Of a DNA stretch of 13,156 nt, positions 1 to 10,945 are shown in pieces. Location: assembly GCA_946480065.1 (NCBI GenBank), contig CAMLJA010000021.1, forward strand, positions 1 to 13,156, given 5' to 3'. The translations under genes were made by a program, and so were the position numbers. Source of the DNA: an uncultured Thermomonas sp. (lineage in GTDB: Bacteria > Pseudomonadota > Gammaproteobacteria > Xanthomonadales > Xanthomonadaceae). Positions within the stretch are counted from its first letter, which is position 1, and every line of letters starts with the position of its first letter. The notes beneath the pieces are model-generated. The model worked only from the letters and a program-made list of their open reading frames with translations. It ran no database searches and had not been told where the DNA came from.

Positions 1-1
1 A

Positions 2-892
<891 letters not shown>

Positions 893-900
893 TGTCCACG

Positions 901-924
901 GAAGGGAGACGCGAGTTTCCCTTC
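901..924 (+). terminator. guaB-guaA intergenic hairpin, possible attenuator or terminator
   Basis: A perfect 7-bp stem (gaaggga at 901-907, tcccttc at 918-924) encloses a 10-base loop, and is followed by a short T-rich run (ttcgttt). It lies between the guaB stop and the guaA start. The stem has only moderate GC and the T run is interrupted, so partial termination or attenuation is possible but not demonstrated. Confidence 0.33.
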
Positions 925-950
925 TTTCGTTTCCAGCGAATGAAAACACG

Positions 951-3695
<2,745 letters not shown>

Positions 3696-3751
3696 GTGGC
3701 GGTCCGTGGCGAGCCGCTATCATGCCGCCACACCCGACCGCTGGCGAGCGC
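3696..3751. promoter_or_regulatory. Divergent intergenic region between the DUF2721 gene and orn
   Basis: These 56 bases must hold the 5' signals of both divergent genes, unless promoters lie inside the opposing coding sequence. A -10-like tatcat at 3718-3723 points toward orn, but no matching -35 element stands out. The short word ggcgagc occurs twice, near 3708 and 3743. The region is short for two independent promoters. Confidence 0.3.
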
Positions 3752-4321
3752 ATGCACAACGACAGTCCCGACGACCGGCTGATCTGGATCGACCTGGAAA
3801 TGACCGGGCTGGACACCGGCCGCGACGGGATCCTGGAGATCGCCACCGTGGTCACCGACGCCCGGCTGGAGGTGCTGGCCGAAGGCCCGGATCTGGCCAT
3901 CGCGCACCCGCTGGCCACCCTGGAGGCGATGGACGACTGGAACCGCACCCAGCACCGCAAGTCCGGCCTGTGGGAGCGGGTGCTGGGGCAGGGCGTGCCG
4001 CTGGCGGAGGCCGAGGCGCGCACGCTGGCCTTCCTGCGCGAGTGGGTGCCGGCCGGGGCGTCGCCGATGTGCGGCAATTCGATCTGCCAGGACCGCCGCT
4101 TCCTGCACCGGTTGATGCCTGCGCTGGAGGCGCATTTCCACTACCGCAACCTGGACGTCAGCACGCTCAAGGAGCTGGCCCGGCGCTGGGCGCCGCAGGT
4201 GCTGGAGGGCGTGCGCAAGGACTCCGCGCATACCGCGCTCAGCGACGTGCGCGATTCGATCGCCGAGTTGCGCCACTACCGCGGGTTCATGGGCGCGCTG
4301 GCGGGCAGGCCGGCCGCCTGA
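3752..4321 (+). CDS. orn: Oligoribonuclease
   Basis: A 3'-to-5' exoribonuclease that degrades very short RNAs, chiefly dinucleotides. In related bacteria it is the main enzyme removing pGpG, the linear product of c-di-GMP hydrolysis. The 189 residues cover the whole DEDDh fold: Asp14 and Glu16 ([10 protein letters not shown]), Asp114 (ICQDRRF), His160 and Asp165 ([13 protein letters not shown]). The start at 3752 gives the usual short N-terminus before [10 protein letters not shown]; an in-frame ATG at 3722 would add ten residues and is less likely. Only 9 bases separate its stop from the next gene, a diguanylate cyclase, so the two are probably co-transcribed. This places pGpG removal beside c-di-GMP synthesis. 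Confidence 0.97.
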   Translation: MHNDSPDDRLIWIDLEMTGLDTGRDGILEIATVVTDARLEVLAEGPDLAIAHPLATLEAMDDWNRTQHRKSGLWERVLGQGVPLAEAEARTLAFLREWVPAGASPMCGNSICQDRRFLHRLMPALEAHFHYRNLDVSTLKELARRWAPQVLEGVRKDSAHTALSDVRDSIAELRHYRGFMGALAGRPAA

Positions 4322-4330
4322 CGGCGATCG

Positions 4331-7330
4331 ATGGCCGCGCCGCCCGGAACCCGCGCATCCCCCGCCGCCGGGCGCGCCCGGCGGGCGCTGGCCTCGCTGC
4401 TGTTCGCGCTGGCGCTGCTGGCCGGCCCGGCGGCGGGGCAGGACAAGCCGCTGGCGGCCTATTTCCGCGAGACCTGGACCACTCGCCAGGGCCTGCCGCA
4501 CAACCAGGTCAACGCCATCGCGCAGACCCCGGACGGCTACCTGTGGTTCGGCACCTGGGAAGGCCTGGTGCGCTACAACGGGCTGGAGTTCCACATCTTC
4601 GACCGCCGCACCACGCCGGCGCTGCAGGACAACGGCATCCGCTCGGTGCGCGCGGCGGCGGACGGCAGCGTGGTGGTCGGCACGTCGCGCGGCGGGGTCT
4701 CGCTGCTGCGGGGCGACCGCTGGCGCACCTGGATGGTCAAGGACGGCCTGGCCCAGGAAGAGATCATGGATGCGCTGCTGGACCGCCGCGGCCGCCTGTG
4801 GGTGGCGACCGAGAGCGCCGGCATCGACCGCATCAACGTCGATAGCGGGCGCATCCAGCACCTCGGTCCGGCCGCCGGGCTGCCCTCGGACGTGGTGTAC
4901 GGGCTTCTGCTCGATCACGACGACAGCGTCTGGGCCGCTACCGCGGCGGGCATCGCGCATCTCGTCGACGACCGCGTGACCGTGCTCGGCGCCGCCGCCG
5001 GGCTGCCGGAGGCGCCCGTGTTCACCCTGATGCGCGCCCGCGACGGCCTGCTGTACGCCGGTACCGAGAGCGGCGTCTACCGGCTGCGCGGCGGGCGCTT
5101 CGAGCAGGTGGCCACCGGGCTGCCCGAGGACGGCATCCCCAGCCTGGCGCAGGACGCGGCCGGCCACCTGTGGATCGGGACGGTGAACCACGGCCTGATC
5201 CGGCTGGGGGCCGACGTCCCGGAGCCCTTCAGCAGCGAGCGCGGCCTGCCCAACAACCGGGTCGCCTCGCTGCTGGTGGACCGCGAGGGCAGCCTGTGGG
5301 CCGGCACCAACGCGGGCCTGCTGCGCCTGAGCGATGCGCCCTTCAGTACCTACAACGGCGACCAGGGCCTGAGCGACGACTACGTGCGCGCCATCGCCGA
5401 GTCGCGCGACGGTTCGCTATGGTTCGGCACCAGCCGCGGCCTGAACCAGTGGCGCGGTGGCAAGGTGGTGGCGCGCTACACCAGCGCCGACGGCATGCCG
5501 GGCGACTCCATCCTCAGCCTGCTCGTGGACCGCGACGGCAGCCTGCTGGTCGGCACGTACACCGAAGGCCTGCTGCGGATGCGCGGGGGCAGGGTGGTCG
5601 AGCGCCACGACAACGCGGGCGGGATGCCGGGCAGCAACCAGGTCCGCGCGATCGTCGCCGCGGCCGACGGGACCGTGTGGATCGGCACCACCCGAGGGCT
5701 GGTGCGGTGGCGGGACGGGCTCTACCAGCGCTTCGGCACCGAACAGGGCTTGCCGCGCGACTTCGTCATTTCCCTGCACCTGTCCCGCGACGGCAGCCTC
5801 TGGGTGGGCACCGCCAACGGCGCCGCGCACATCGTCGGCGACCGCGTGCGCCGGCTGGACCTGCGCCCGATGAACGGCGCGCAGGACGTGTTCGGCTTCC
5901 TCGAGGACGCGGATGGCACCCTGTGGATGGCGACCGACCGCGGCCTGGTGCGTTACCGGCAGGGACGGCTGCAGGTCCTGGGACTGTCGCAGGGACTGCC
6001 CATCGACACCCTGTTCCAGGTGGTGGACGACGCAATCGGCGGATTCTGGCTGACCTCCAACCGCGGCGTGATCCGGATCCGCCGCGACGACGCCGAGGCG
6101 GTGCTGGCGGGCCGCCGCCCCGGCCTGACCCTGGACCAGTTCGGCGAGGCCGACGGCTTGGCCAGCAGCCAGTGCAACGGCGGCTCCGGGCCGGCGGCGC
6201 TGCGCGACAGCAAGGGCAGGATCTGGGTGGCCACCGCGCGCGGGGCGGCGGTGGTCAACCCGGCGTCGCTCCACGACTACCGGCGGGTGTTGCCGCGGGT
6301 GGTGGTCGAGGAGGTGATCGCCAACGACCGGCCGGTCTCGATCGGGCCCCGGATCATGCTGCCCGCGGGCGTCACCAAGCTGGAGTTCCACTACGCCAGC
6401 CCCAGCTTCGTGATCCCGCGCTTCATCCACTACCGTTACCGGCTGGAGGGGGTGGACGCCGGGTGGATCGAGCGCGGCAACCAGCGCGTGGCGCAATACA
6501 CCAACCTCAAGCCCGGACACTATCGGTTCGTGGTGGACGCCTCCGCGCCGGGGCTCGGCCAGGGCTGGTCCTCGCAGCTCACCGCGGTGGAGATCGCCAT
6601 CCGGCCCACGCTTTGGCAGCGACCGTGGTTCCAGGGCCTCCTGCTGTTGTCGCTTGCGGGCGCGCTGACCGTCCTGTTCCGCTGGCGGATGGGCCACCTG
6701 CGCCAACGCGCGGTGGCGCTGGAGGCGGTGGTCGACCAGCGCACCAGCGACCTGCGCGAGCAGGCCGAGCGTCTGATCCAGGCCGACCAGGAGAAATCGG
6801 ACCTGCTGGCCAGGCTGCAGGCGCAGTCCGAGGCGTTCGAGCGCCAGGCGCGCGAGGACTGGCTGACCGGCCTGGGCAACCGCCGGAGCATGGAGGAAGC
6901 GCTTTCGCGCGCGTTCGAGCAGGCCCGCGCGTCCGGCCAGCCGCTCAGCTTCGCGCTGATCGACATCGACAACTTCAAGCGCATCAACGACGGCTATTCG
7001 CACGCCGCCGGCGACCGCGCGCTGGGCGAGCTCGCGCGGGTCATGCAGGCGGAAGTGGGCGCGCTGGGCAAGCTGGCGCGCTGGGGCGGCGAGGAATTCG
7101 CGGTGCTGTTCGAGGGCCTGGCGCTGGACGAAGCGCGGCGCCGCTGCGAGCGCCTGCGGGCGGCGGTGGAGCGGCTGGACTGCGGCCCGTTCGCGCCGGG
7201 CTGGAAACTCACGATCAGCGTGGGCGTGGCTGAGCGCACCGGCCTGGCCCACTACGAGCGGATGGTGGTCCGCGCCGACGCCCTGCTGTACGAGGCCAAG
7301 CGCGCAGGCCGCAACCGGGTCTCGGGCTGA
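4331..7330 (+). CDS. Membrane diguanylate cyclase with two-component-regulator propeller sensor
   Basis: Predicted to make c-di-GMP from two GTP in response to a periplasmic signal. The 999 residues read as follows. A signal peptide has an Arg-rich n-region, a core at about 19-32 and likely cleavage near 36. Fourteen Reg_prop-type repeats (pattern DGSLWxGTxxGLxRL) lie between about 69 and 642, enough for two seven-bladed propellers. A Y_Y_Y-type domain spans about 680-757, one transmembrane segment 766-785, a coiled helix about 790-845 and a GGDEF domain about 846-999. The active site is intact (GGEEF at 919-923; DIDNFKRIND at 878-887). The usual inhibitory I-site RxxD is absent: positions 910-913 read GALG. 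The architecture resembles the HTCS family, with the cyclase in place of a kinase. The ligand is unknown. It lies 9 bases after orn. Confidence 0.93.
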   Translation: MAAPPGTRASPAAGRARRALASLLFALALLAGPAAGQDKPLAAYFRETWTTRQGLPHNQVNAIAQTPDGYLWFGTWEGLVRYNGLEFHIFDRRTTPALQDNGIRSVRAAADGSVVVGTSRGGVSLLRGDRWRTWMVKDGLAQEEIMDALLDRRGRLWVATESAGIDRINVDSGRIQHLGPAAGLPSDVVYGLLLDHDDSVWAATAAGIAHLVDDRVTVLGAAAGLPEAPVFTLMRARDGLLYAGTESGVYRLRGGRFEQVATGLPEDGIPSLAQDAAGHLWIGTVNHGLIRLGADVPEPFSSERGLPNNRVASLLVDREGSLWAGTNAGLLRLSDAPFSTYNGDQGLSDDYVRAIAESRDGSLWFGTSRGLNQWRGGKVVARYTSADGMPGDSILSLLVDRDGSLLVGTYTEGLLRMRGGRVVERHDNAGGMPGSNQVRAIVAAADGTVWIGTTRGLVRWRDGLYQRFGTEQGLPRDFVISLHLSRDGSLWVGTANGAAHIVGDRVRRLDLRPMNGAQDVFGFLEDADGTLWMATDRGLVRYRQGRLQVLGLSQGLPIDTLFQVVDDAIGGFWLTSNRGVIRIRRDDAEAVLAGRRPGLTLDQFGEADGLASSQCNGGSGPAALRDSKGRIWVATARGAAVVNPASLHDYRRVLPRVVVEEVIANDRPVSIGPRIMLPAGVTKLEFHYASPSFVIPRFIHYRYRLEGVDAGWIERGNQRVAQYTNLKPGHYRFVVDASAPGLGQGWSSQLTAVEIAIRPTLWQRPWFQGLLLLSLAGALTVLFRWRMGHLRQRAVALEAVVDQRTSDLREQAERLIQADQEKSDLLARLQAQSEAFERQAREDWLTGLGNRRSMEEALSRAFEQARASGQPLSFALIDIDNFKRINDGYSHAAGDRALGELARVMQAEVGALGKLARWGGEEFAVLFEGLALDEARRRCERLRAAVERLDCGPFAPGWKLTISVGVAERTGLAHYERMVVRADALLYEAKRAGRNRVSG

Positions 7331-7349
7331 CCGCCGTAAGCCCGGATCA

Positions 7350-7370
7350 CGGGGCGCTTGCGTTTCCCCG
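7350..7370 (+). terminator. Short hairpin after the propeller diguanylate cyclase
   Basis: A 5-bp cgggg/ccccg stem (7350-7354 with 7366-7370) with an 11-base loop, followed by attctgctct. The T content is low and the stem short, so it is at best a weak terminator. It lies in the 80-base gap separating the orn-cyclase pair from the next three genes. Confidence 0.25.
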
Positions 7371-7385
7371 ATTCTGCTCTACTGT
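7358..7385 (+). promoter_or_regulatory. Candidate promoter for the REC-GGDEF, kinase and receiver genes
   Basis: TTGCGT (7358-7363) and TACTGT (7380-7385) are separated by 16 bases, a weak sigma-70-like pair whose -10 is poor. It is the only clear gap in the signalling cluster, so a promoter is expected here, but the exact boxes are uncertain. The -35 overlaps the hairpin at 7350-7370. Confidence 0.28.
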
Positions 7386-7400
7386 TCGATACAAGGCCGC

Positions 7401-7404
7401 AGGA
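7401..7404 (+). promoter_or_regulatory. Ribosome binding site of the REC-GGDEF gene
   Basis: AGGA ends 6 bases before the ATG at 7411. It is one of the few recognisable Shine-Dalgarno sequences in the window and fixes the start of this gene. Confidence 0.6.
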
Positions 7405-7410
7405 CCTGGC

Positions 7411-8412
7411 ATGCAAGACACCGGCATCATCCTCTGCGTCGACGACGATTCCACCGTGCTGAACGCGCTGCGCAGCATGTTCGCCAGCCATTTCGGCTCC
7501 GAGCTGGAGGTGGAGTTCGCCGAGAGCGGCGACGAGGCGCTGGAGATCGAGGCGGACCTGCGGGCGCAGGACCGCGAGCTGGGCCTGGTGATCTCGGATT
7601 TCATGATGCCGGGAATGCGCGGCGACGAGCTGCTGGTGCGCCTGCACGAGCGCTCGCCCAACACGGTCAAGATCCTGCTCACCGGCCAGAGCGACCTGAC
7701 CGGCGTGAAGCGGGCGATCAACGAGGCCAACCTCTACCGCTTCCTGGAGAAGCCGTTCCTCAACGAGGACGTCGTGCTGACCGTGCGCGCGGCGATCCGT
7801 GCGTACCGGCAGGAGCGCGACCTGATCCGCCAGAACGAGGCCCTGCGCGCGATGAACGCCGAGCTCGAGTCGCTGGTGGCCGCGCGCACCCGCGAACTGG
7901 TGGAGAAGAACCGCCAGCTCGAGGTGCTGTCGGTCACCGACAAGCTCACCGGCCTGTTCAACCGCCGCAAGCTGGACGAGGTGCTGGAGGAGGAGCTGGC
8001 GCGCAGCCGCCGCTACGCCATCGGCTTCAGCGTGGTGATGCTGGACATCGACCACTTCAAGCGCATCAACGACACCCACGGCCACGTCGCCGGCGACGCC
8101 GTGCTGGTGGCGGTCGCCGGGATCCTGCGCGACTGCACCCGCGAGGCCGATGCGCTGGGGCGCTTCGGCGGCGAGGAATTCGTGCTGGTCTGCCGCCACG
8201 CCACCCTGGACGCCGGGCAGGCCACCGCGGAGAAGATTCGAGCGGCCGTCGAGGGCCACGGATTTGACGCGGTGGGACCAGTCACCGCCAGCCTGGGCGT
8301 GGCGGCCTACCGCGAGGGCGACACCCTGGCCAGCCTGGTCGGGCGCGCCGACGCCGCCCTGTACCGGGCCAAGGCCGGCGGGCGCAACCGGGTCGAGGTG
8401 GACCATGGCTGA
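7411..8412 (+). CDS. Response regulator with GGDEF diguanylate cyclase output
   Basis: A cytoplasmic response regulator expected to make c-di-GMP when phosphorylated. Of 333 residues, about 5-130 form a receiver: acidic pocket DDD at 11-13, phospho-acceptor Asp63 (ISDFMMPG), Thr91 and Lys114. A helical linker at about 131-172 ends in a signalling helix leading to LSVTDKLTGLFNRR. The GGDEF domain (about 173-333) has GGEEF at 253-257 and an I-site RxxD at 244-247, so product inhibition is expected, unlike the propeller cyclase upstream. This REC-helix-GGDEF layout resembles WspR. Its final 8 bases (ATGGCTGA) contain the start of the next gene, a histidine kinase, indicating translational coupling and a likely cognate pair. 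Confidence 0.95.
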   Translation: MQDTGIILCVDDDSTVLNALRSMFASHFGSELEVEFAESGDEALEIEADLRAQDRELGLVISDFMMPGMRGDELLVRLHERSPNTVKILLTGQSDLTGVKRAINEANLYRFLEKPFLNEDVVLTVRAAIRAYRQERDLIRQNEALRAMNAELESLVAARTRELVEKNRQLEVLSVTDKLTGLFNRRKLDEVLEEELARSRRYAIGFSVVMLDIDHFKRINDTHGHVAGDAVLVAVAGILRDCTREADALGRFGGEEFVLVCRHATLDAGQATAEKIRAAVEGHGFDAVGPVTASLGVAAYREGDTLASLVGRADAALYRAKAGGRNRVEVDHG

Positions 8413-10537
8413 GGCCGCCCACGACCTCCGCATCGCCGAGCTGGAGCGCGAGGTTGCCGAACTGCGCCGCGCCGAAACCCTGCAGCGCGCACTCTACGAG
8501 ATCGCGGCGCTGTCGACCGCCGACAGCCCCGAGCACGAGCACTACGCCCGGCTGCACGAGATCGTCGGCCGGCTGATGTTCGCCAGGAACTTCATCATCG
8601 CCACCTACGACGCCGATGCCGGCCTGATCCGCCAGGAATACATGGTGGACGAGGACGAGAACGAGGTGGTCGGCACCTTCCCCTACGGCGAGGGGATTTC
8701 CTCGCTGGTGATCCGCAGTCGCCGGCCGTGGCTGATGGACGATGCGTTGTTCCGCTCGCTGGTGGCCGCCGGTGAAATCAGGGCGCCGCGCGGCGCGGTC
8801 GACTTCCACAGCTGGATGGGCGCGCCGCTGATCGCGCAGGACCGCGTCTACGGCCTGATCATCGTCCAGAGCTACAGCACCGAGGTGGCCTACACCCAGG
8901 CCGACCTGGACCTGCTCAGCTTCGTCGCCAGCCACGTGGCCGCCACCGTGGCCCGTTGGCAGGCCAACGGTGCGCTGAAGCGGGCGATGGAGGAACTGGC
9001 CGCCTCGGCCGAAACCCTGCGGCTGGTCGGCGACATCGGCAAGGACCTGACCGGCAGCCTGGATGCGCGCTCCATCTGCCGCGCGCTGGAGAAGCACCTG
9101 GCCGCGCTGCTGCCCGCCGATGCCTTCGGCGTGGCGCTGCTGAACCCGGCCGGGGACGCGCTGGACTTCATCCACTACGTGGAGGACGGGGTCGAGGACG
9201 AGCCCACCTCGTTCCCGCTGGACCATCCCACCTCGCTGGCGGTGCTGACGTTCCGGGAAGACCGCGAGCTCACCCTGTTCAACCAGGCCCAGCTCGACAA
9301 CGCGCCCGCCACCACCGTGCTCGACCAGACCCGCCCGATCCTGTCCGCCGTGTTCCGGCCGTTGATCGCCAACGGCCATCGGATCGGCGTGGTAACCGTC
9401 CAGAGCCACGCCGCCGACGCGTACCACGAGCGCGAGCTCGAGGTGTTCCGCTCGGCCACCGCGTTCGCGGCGATCGCGCTGGCCAACGCCGACGCCTACG
9501 CCGCCGCGGAGAACGCCCGCCAGCAGACCGCGCAGGCGCTGGACGAACTGCACCAGGCCGAAGCCCACCTGGTGCACGCCGAGAAGATGGCGGCGCTGGG
9601 CCAGCTGATCGCCGGCGTGGCCCACGAGATCAACACCCCGATCGGCGCGATCAAGTCCAGCGGCCACAACATCGCCGAGGCGCTCTCCAGCGCCCTGGTC
9701 GGGCTGCCGCCGCTGCTCGACCAGCTGGCCGGCGAGGACCGCAAGCGCCTGGCGGACCTGGTGGCCCACGCCAGCGCGCCGGGGCCGATGCTCAGCACGC
9801 GCGAGGAGCGCGCCATCGTGCGCGACGTCACCGCCCGGCTGGAGGCCCTGGGGATCGACCAGGCGCGCCACCGCGCCGGCCTGCTGGTGCAGCTGCAGGC
9901 GCACGCCGACCTCGACGCGGTGCTGCCGCTGCTGCGCCACCCGCTGGCCGAGCGCATCCTCGAGACCGCCTACGGCATCGCCACGATCACCACCAACACC
10001 GAGAACATCAACACCGCGGTGGAACGGGTGGGCAAGATCATCTTCGCGCTGAAGTCGTTCTCCCGCTTCGGCGGCTCCCAGGTCTGGACGCCGGCCGACT
10101 TGGCCGATGGCTTGGAGACGGTGCTGACCATCTACCACCACCAGATCAAGCAGGGCACGGAGCTCGTCCGCCGCTATGGCGAGGACGTGCCGCCGGTGCG
10201 CTGCCTGCCCGACGAGCTCAACCAGGTCTGGACCAACCTGATCCACAACGCGCTGCAGGCGATGGACTACCGGGGCACGCTGACCCTGGGCCTGGCCCGC
10301 GACGGGGAACGCGTGCGGGTGTCGGTGGCCGACACCGGCTGCGGCATCGAACCGGCGCTGCGCGAACGCATCTTCGATGCCTTCTTCACTACCAAGGCCG
10401 CGGGCGAGGGCACGGGCCTGGGCCTCGACATCGTGCGCAAGATCGTGCAGAAGCACGGCGGCACGATCGAGGTCGAGAGCGAGCCCGGCCGTGGCAGCAC
10501 CTTCACCGTCGTATTGCCGATCGCGGGGGCCGGATGA
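8405..10537 (+). CDS. Soluble GAF-GAF sensor histidine kinase with extended dimerisation domain
   Basis: Predicted to autophosphorylate and pass phosphate to the receivers encoded on either side. It has 710 residues and no signal peptide or membrane segment, so it senses inside the cell. A coiled start (about 7-35) precedes a GAF-like domain (about 40-185), a helix (about 188-205), a second GAF-like domain (about 208-365) and a helix to 395. The H-box AHEINTP has His407. The next conserved helix (531-554, ending FALKSFSRF) comes much later than in ordinary kinases, because a helical insertion of roughly 90 residues, containing STREER, interrupts the domain. The ATPase domain has N611/N615, DTGCGI at 643-648, FDAFFTTK at 657-664 and GEGTGLGL. 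The start at 8405 overlaps the previous stop; its TGA overlaps the next start (ATGA). The GAF ligands are unknown. Confidence 0.94.
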   Translation: MAEAAHDLRIAELEREVAELRRAETLQRALYEIAALSTADSPEHEHYARLHEIVGRLMFARNFIIATYDADAGLIRQEYMVDEDENEVVGTFPYGEGISSLVIRSRRPWLMDDALFRSLVAAGEIRAPRGAVDFHSWMGAPLIAQDRVYGLIIVQSYSTEVAYTQADLDLLSFVASHVAATVARWQANGALKRAMEELAASAETLRLVGDIGKDLTGSLDARSICRALEKHLAALLPADAFGVALLNPAGDALDFIHYVEDGVEDEPTSFPLDHPTSLAVLTFREDRELTLFNQAQLDNAPATTVLDQTRPILSAVFRPLIANGHRIGVVTVQSHAADAYHERELEVFRSATAFAAIALANADAYAAAENARQQTAQALDELHQAEAHLVHAEKMAALGQLIAGVAHEINTPIGAIKSSGHNIAEALSSALVGLPPLLDQLAGEDRKRLADLVAHASAPGPMLSTREERAIVRDVTARLEALGIDQARHRAGLLVQLQAHADLDAVLPLLRHPLAERILETAYGIATITTNTENINTAVERVGKIIFALKSFSRFGGSQVWTPADLADGLETVLTIYHHQIKQGTELVRRYGEDVPPVRCLPDELNQVWTNLIHNALQAMDYRGTLTLGLARDGERVRVSVADTGCGIEPALRERIFDAFFTTKAAGEGTGLGLDIVRKIVQKHGGTIEVESEPGRGSTFTVVLPIAGAG

Positions 10538-10941
10538 TGGAACGTGGCGTATTGCTGTGCGTGGACGACGAGATCATCGTCCTGACCGCCCTCAAGGACC
10601 AGCTGCGCCGGGCCTTCGGCAGCAGTTTCGTGATCGAGGTGGCCGAAAGCGCCGAGGAGGCGCTGGACCTGCTGGACGAACTCGCCGAGCAGGGACACAC
10701 CCTGCTGGTCATCGTCTCCGACTGGCTGATGCCGGGGATGAAGGGCGACGAATTCCTGATCAACGCCCACCGCCGCTTCCCGTCGGTGGTGAAGATCATG
10801 CTGTCCGGGCAGGCCGAGAACGAGGCGGTCGACCGGGCCCGGCGCGAGGCCGCGCTGCACGACTTCCTGTCCAAGCCGTGGAACGCGGAGGCGCTGGTGG
10901 ACTCGATCAACCAGGGCCTGCGCGAGCGCGACGCGGGCTGA
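10534..10941 (+). CDS. Single-domain response regulator (receiver only)
   Basis: A 135-residue receiver without an output domain: acidic pocket at 11-13, phospho-acceptor Asp63 (VSDWLMPG), Ser91, and Lys114 (SKPW). Its key residues fall at the same numbers as in the REC-GGDEF protein, and many surrounding residues match (AES at 38-40, LMPGMKGDE against MMPGMRGDE, VKIMLSGQ against VKILLTGQ), suggesting a common origin and the same kinase partner. It could be a phosphate sink, a diverter, or act through protein contact. The start at 10534 gives a 4-base ATGA overlap with the kinase stop; an ATG three bases later (10537) is 7 bases after a G-run (ggggg at 10525-10529) and is an equal alternative. 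The stop lies 4 bases from the end of the convergent mscS-type gene. Confidence 0.92.
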   Translation: MMERGVLLCVDDEIIVLTALKDQLRRAFGSSFVIEVAESAEEALDLLDELAEQGHTLLVIVSDWLMPGMKGDEFLINAHRRFPSVVKIMLSGQAENEAVDRARREAALHDFLSKPWNAEALVDSINQGLRERDAG

Positions 10942-10945
10942 GCCT

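Noticed and set aside
4471..6260. DNA-level tandem repeat in the propeller cyclase gene
   Set aside because: The recurring words near gacggcagcctgtgg reflect the protein repeat. The copies are diverged at DNA level and coding, so no separate DNA repeat is called.
5417..7252. 611-codon minus-strand frame across the propeller cyclase
   Set aside because: It owes its length to GC-rich codon structure and the repeated propeller motifs on the plus strand; no protein features.
8282..10456. 724-codon open frame on the minus strand across the histidine kinase
   Set aside because: Shadow of the kinase reading frame: low-complexity composition and no recognisable domain, whereas the plus strand encodes a complete GAF-GAF kinase.
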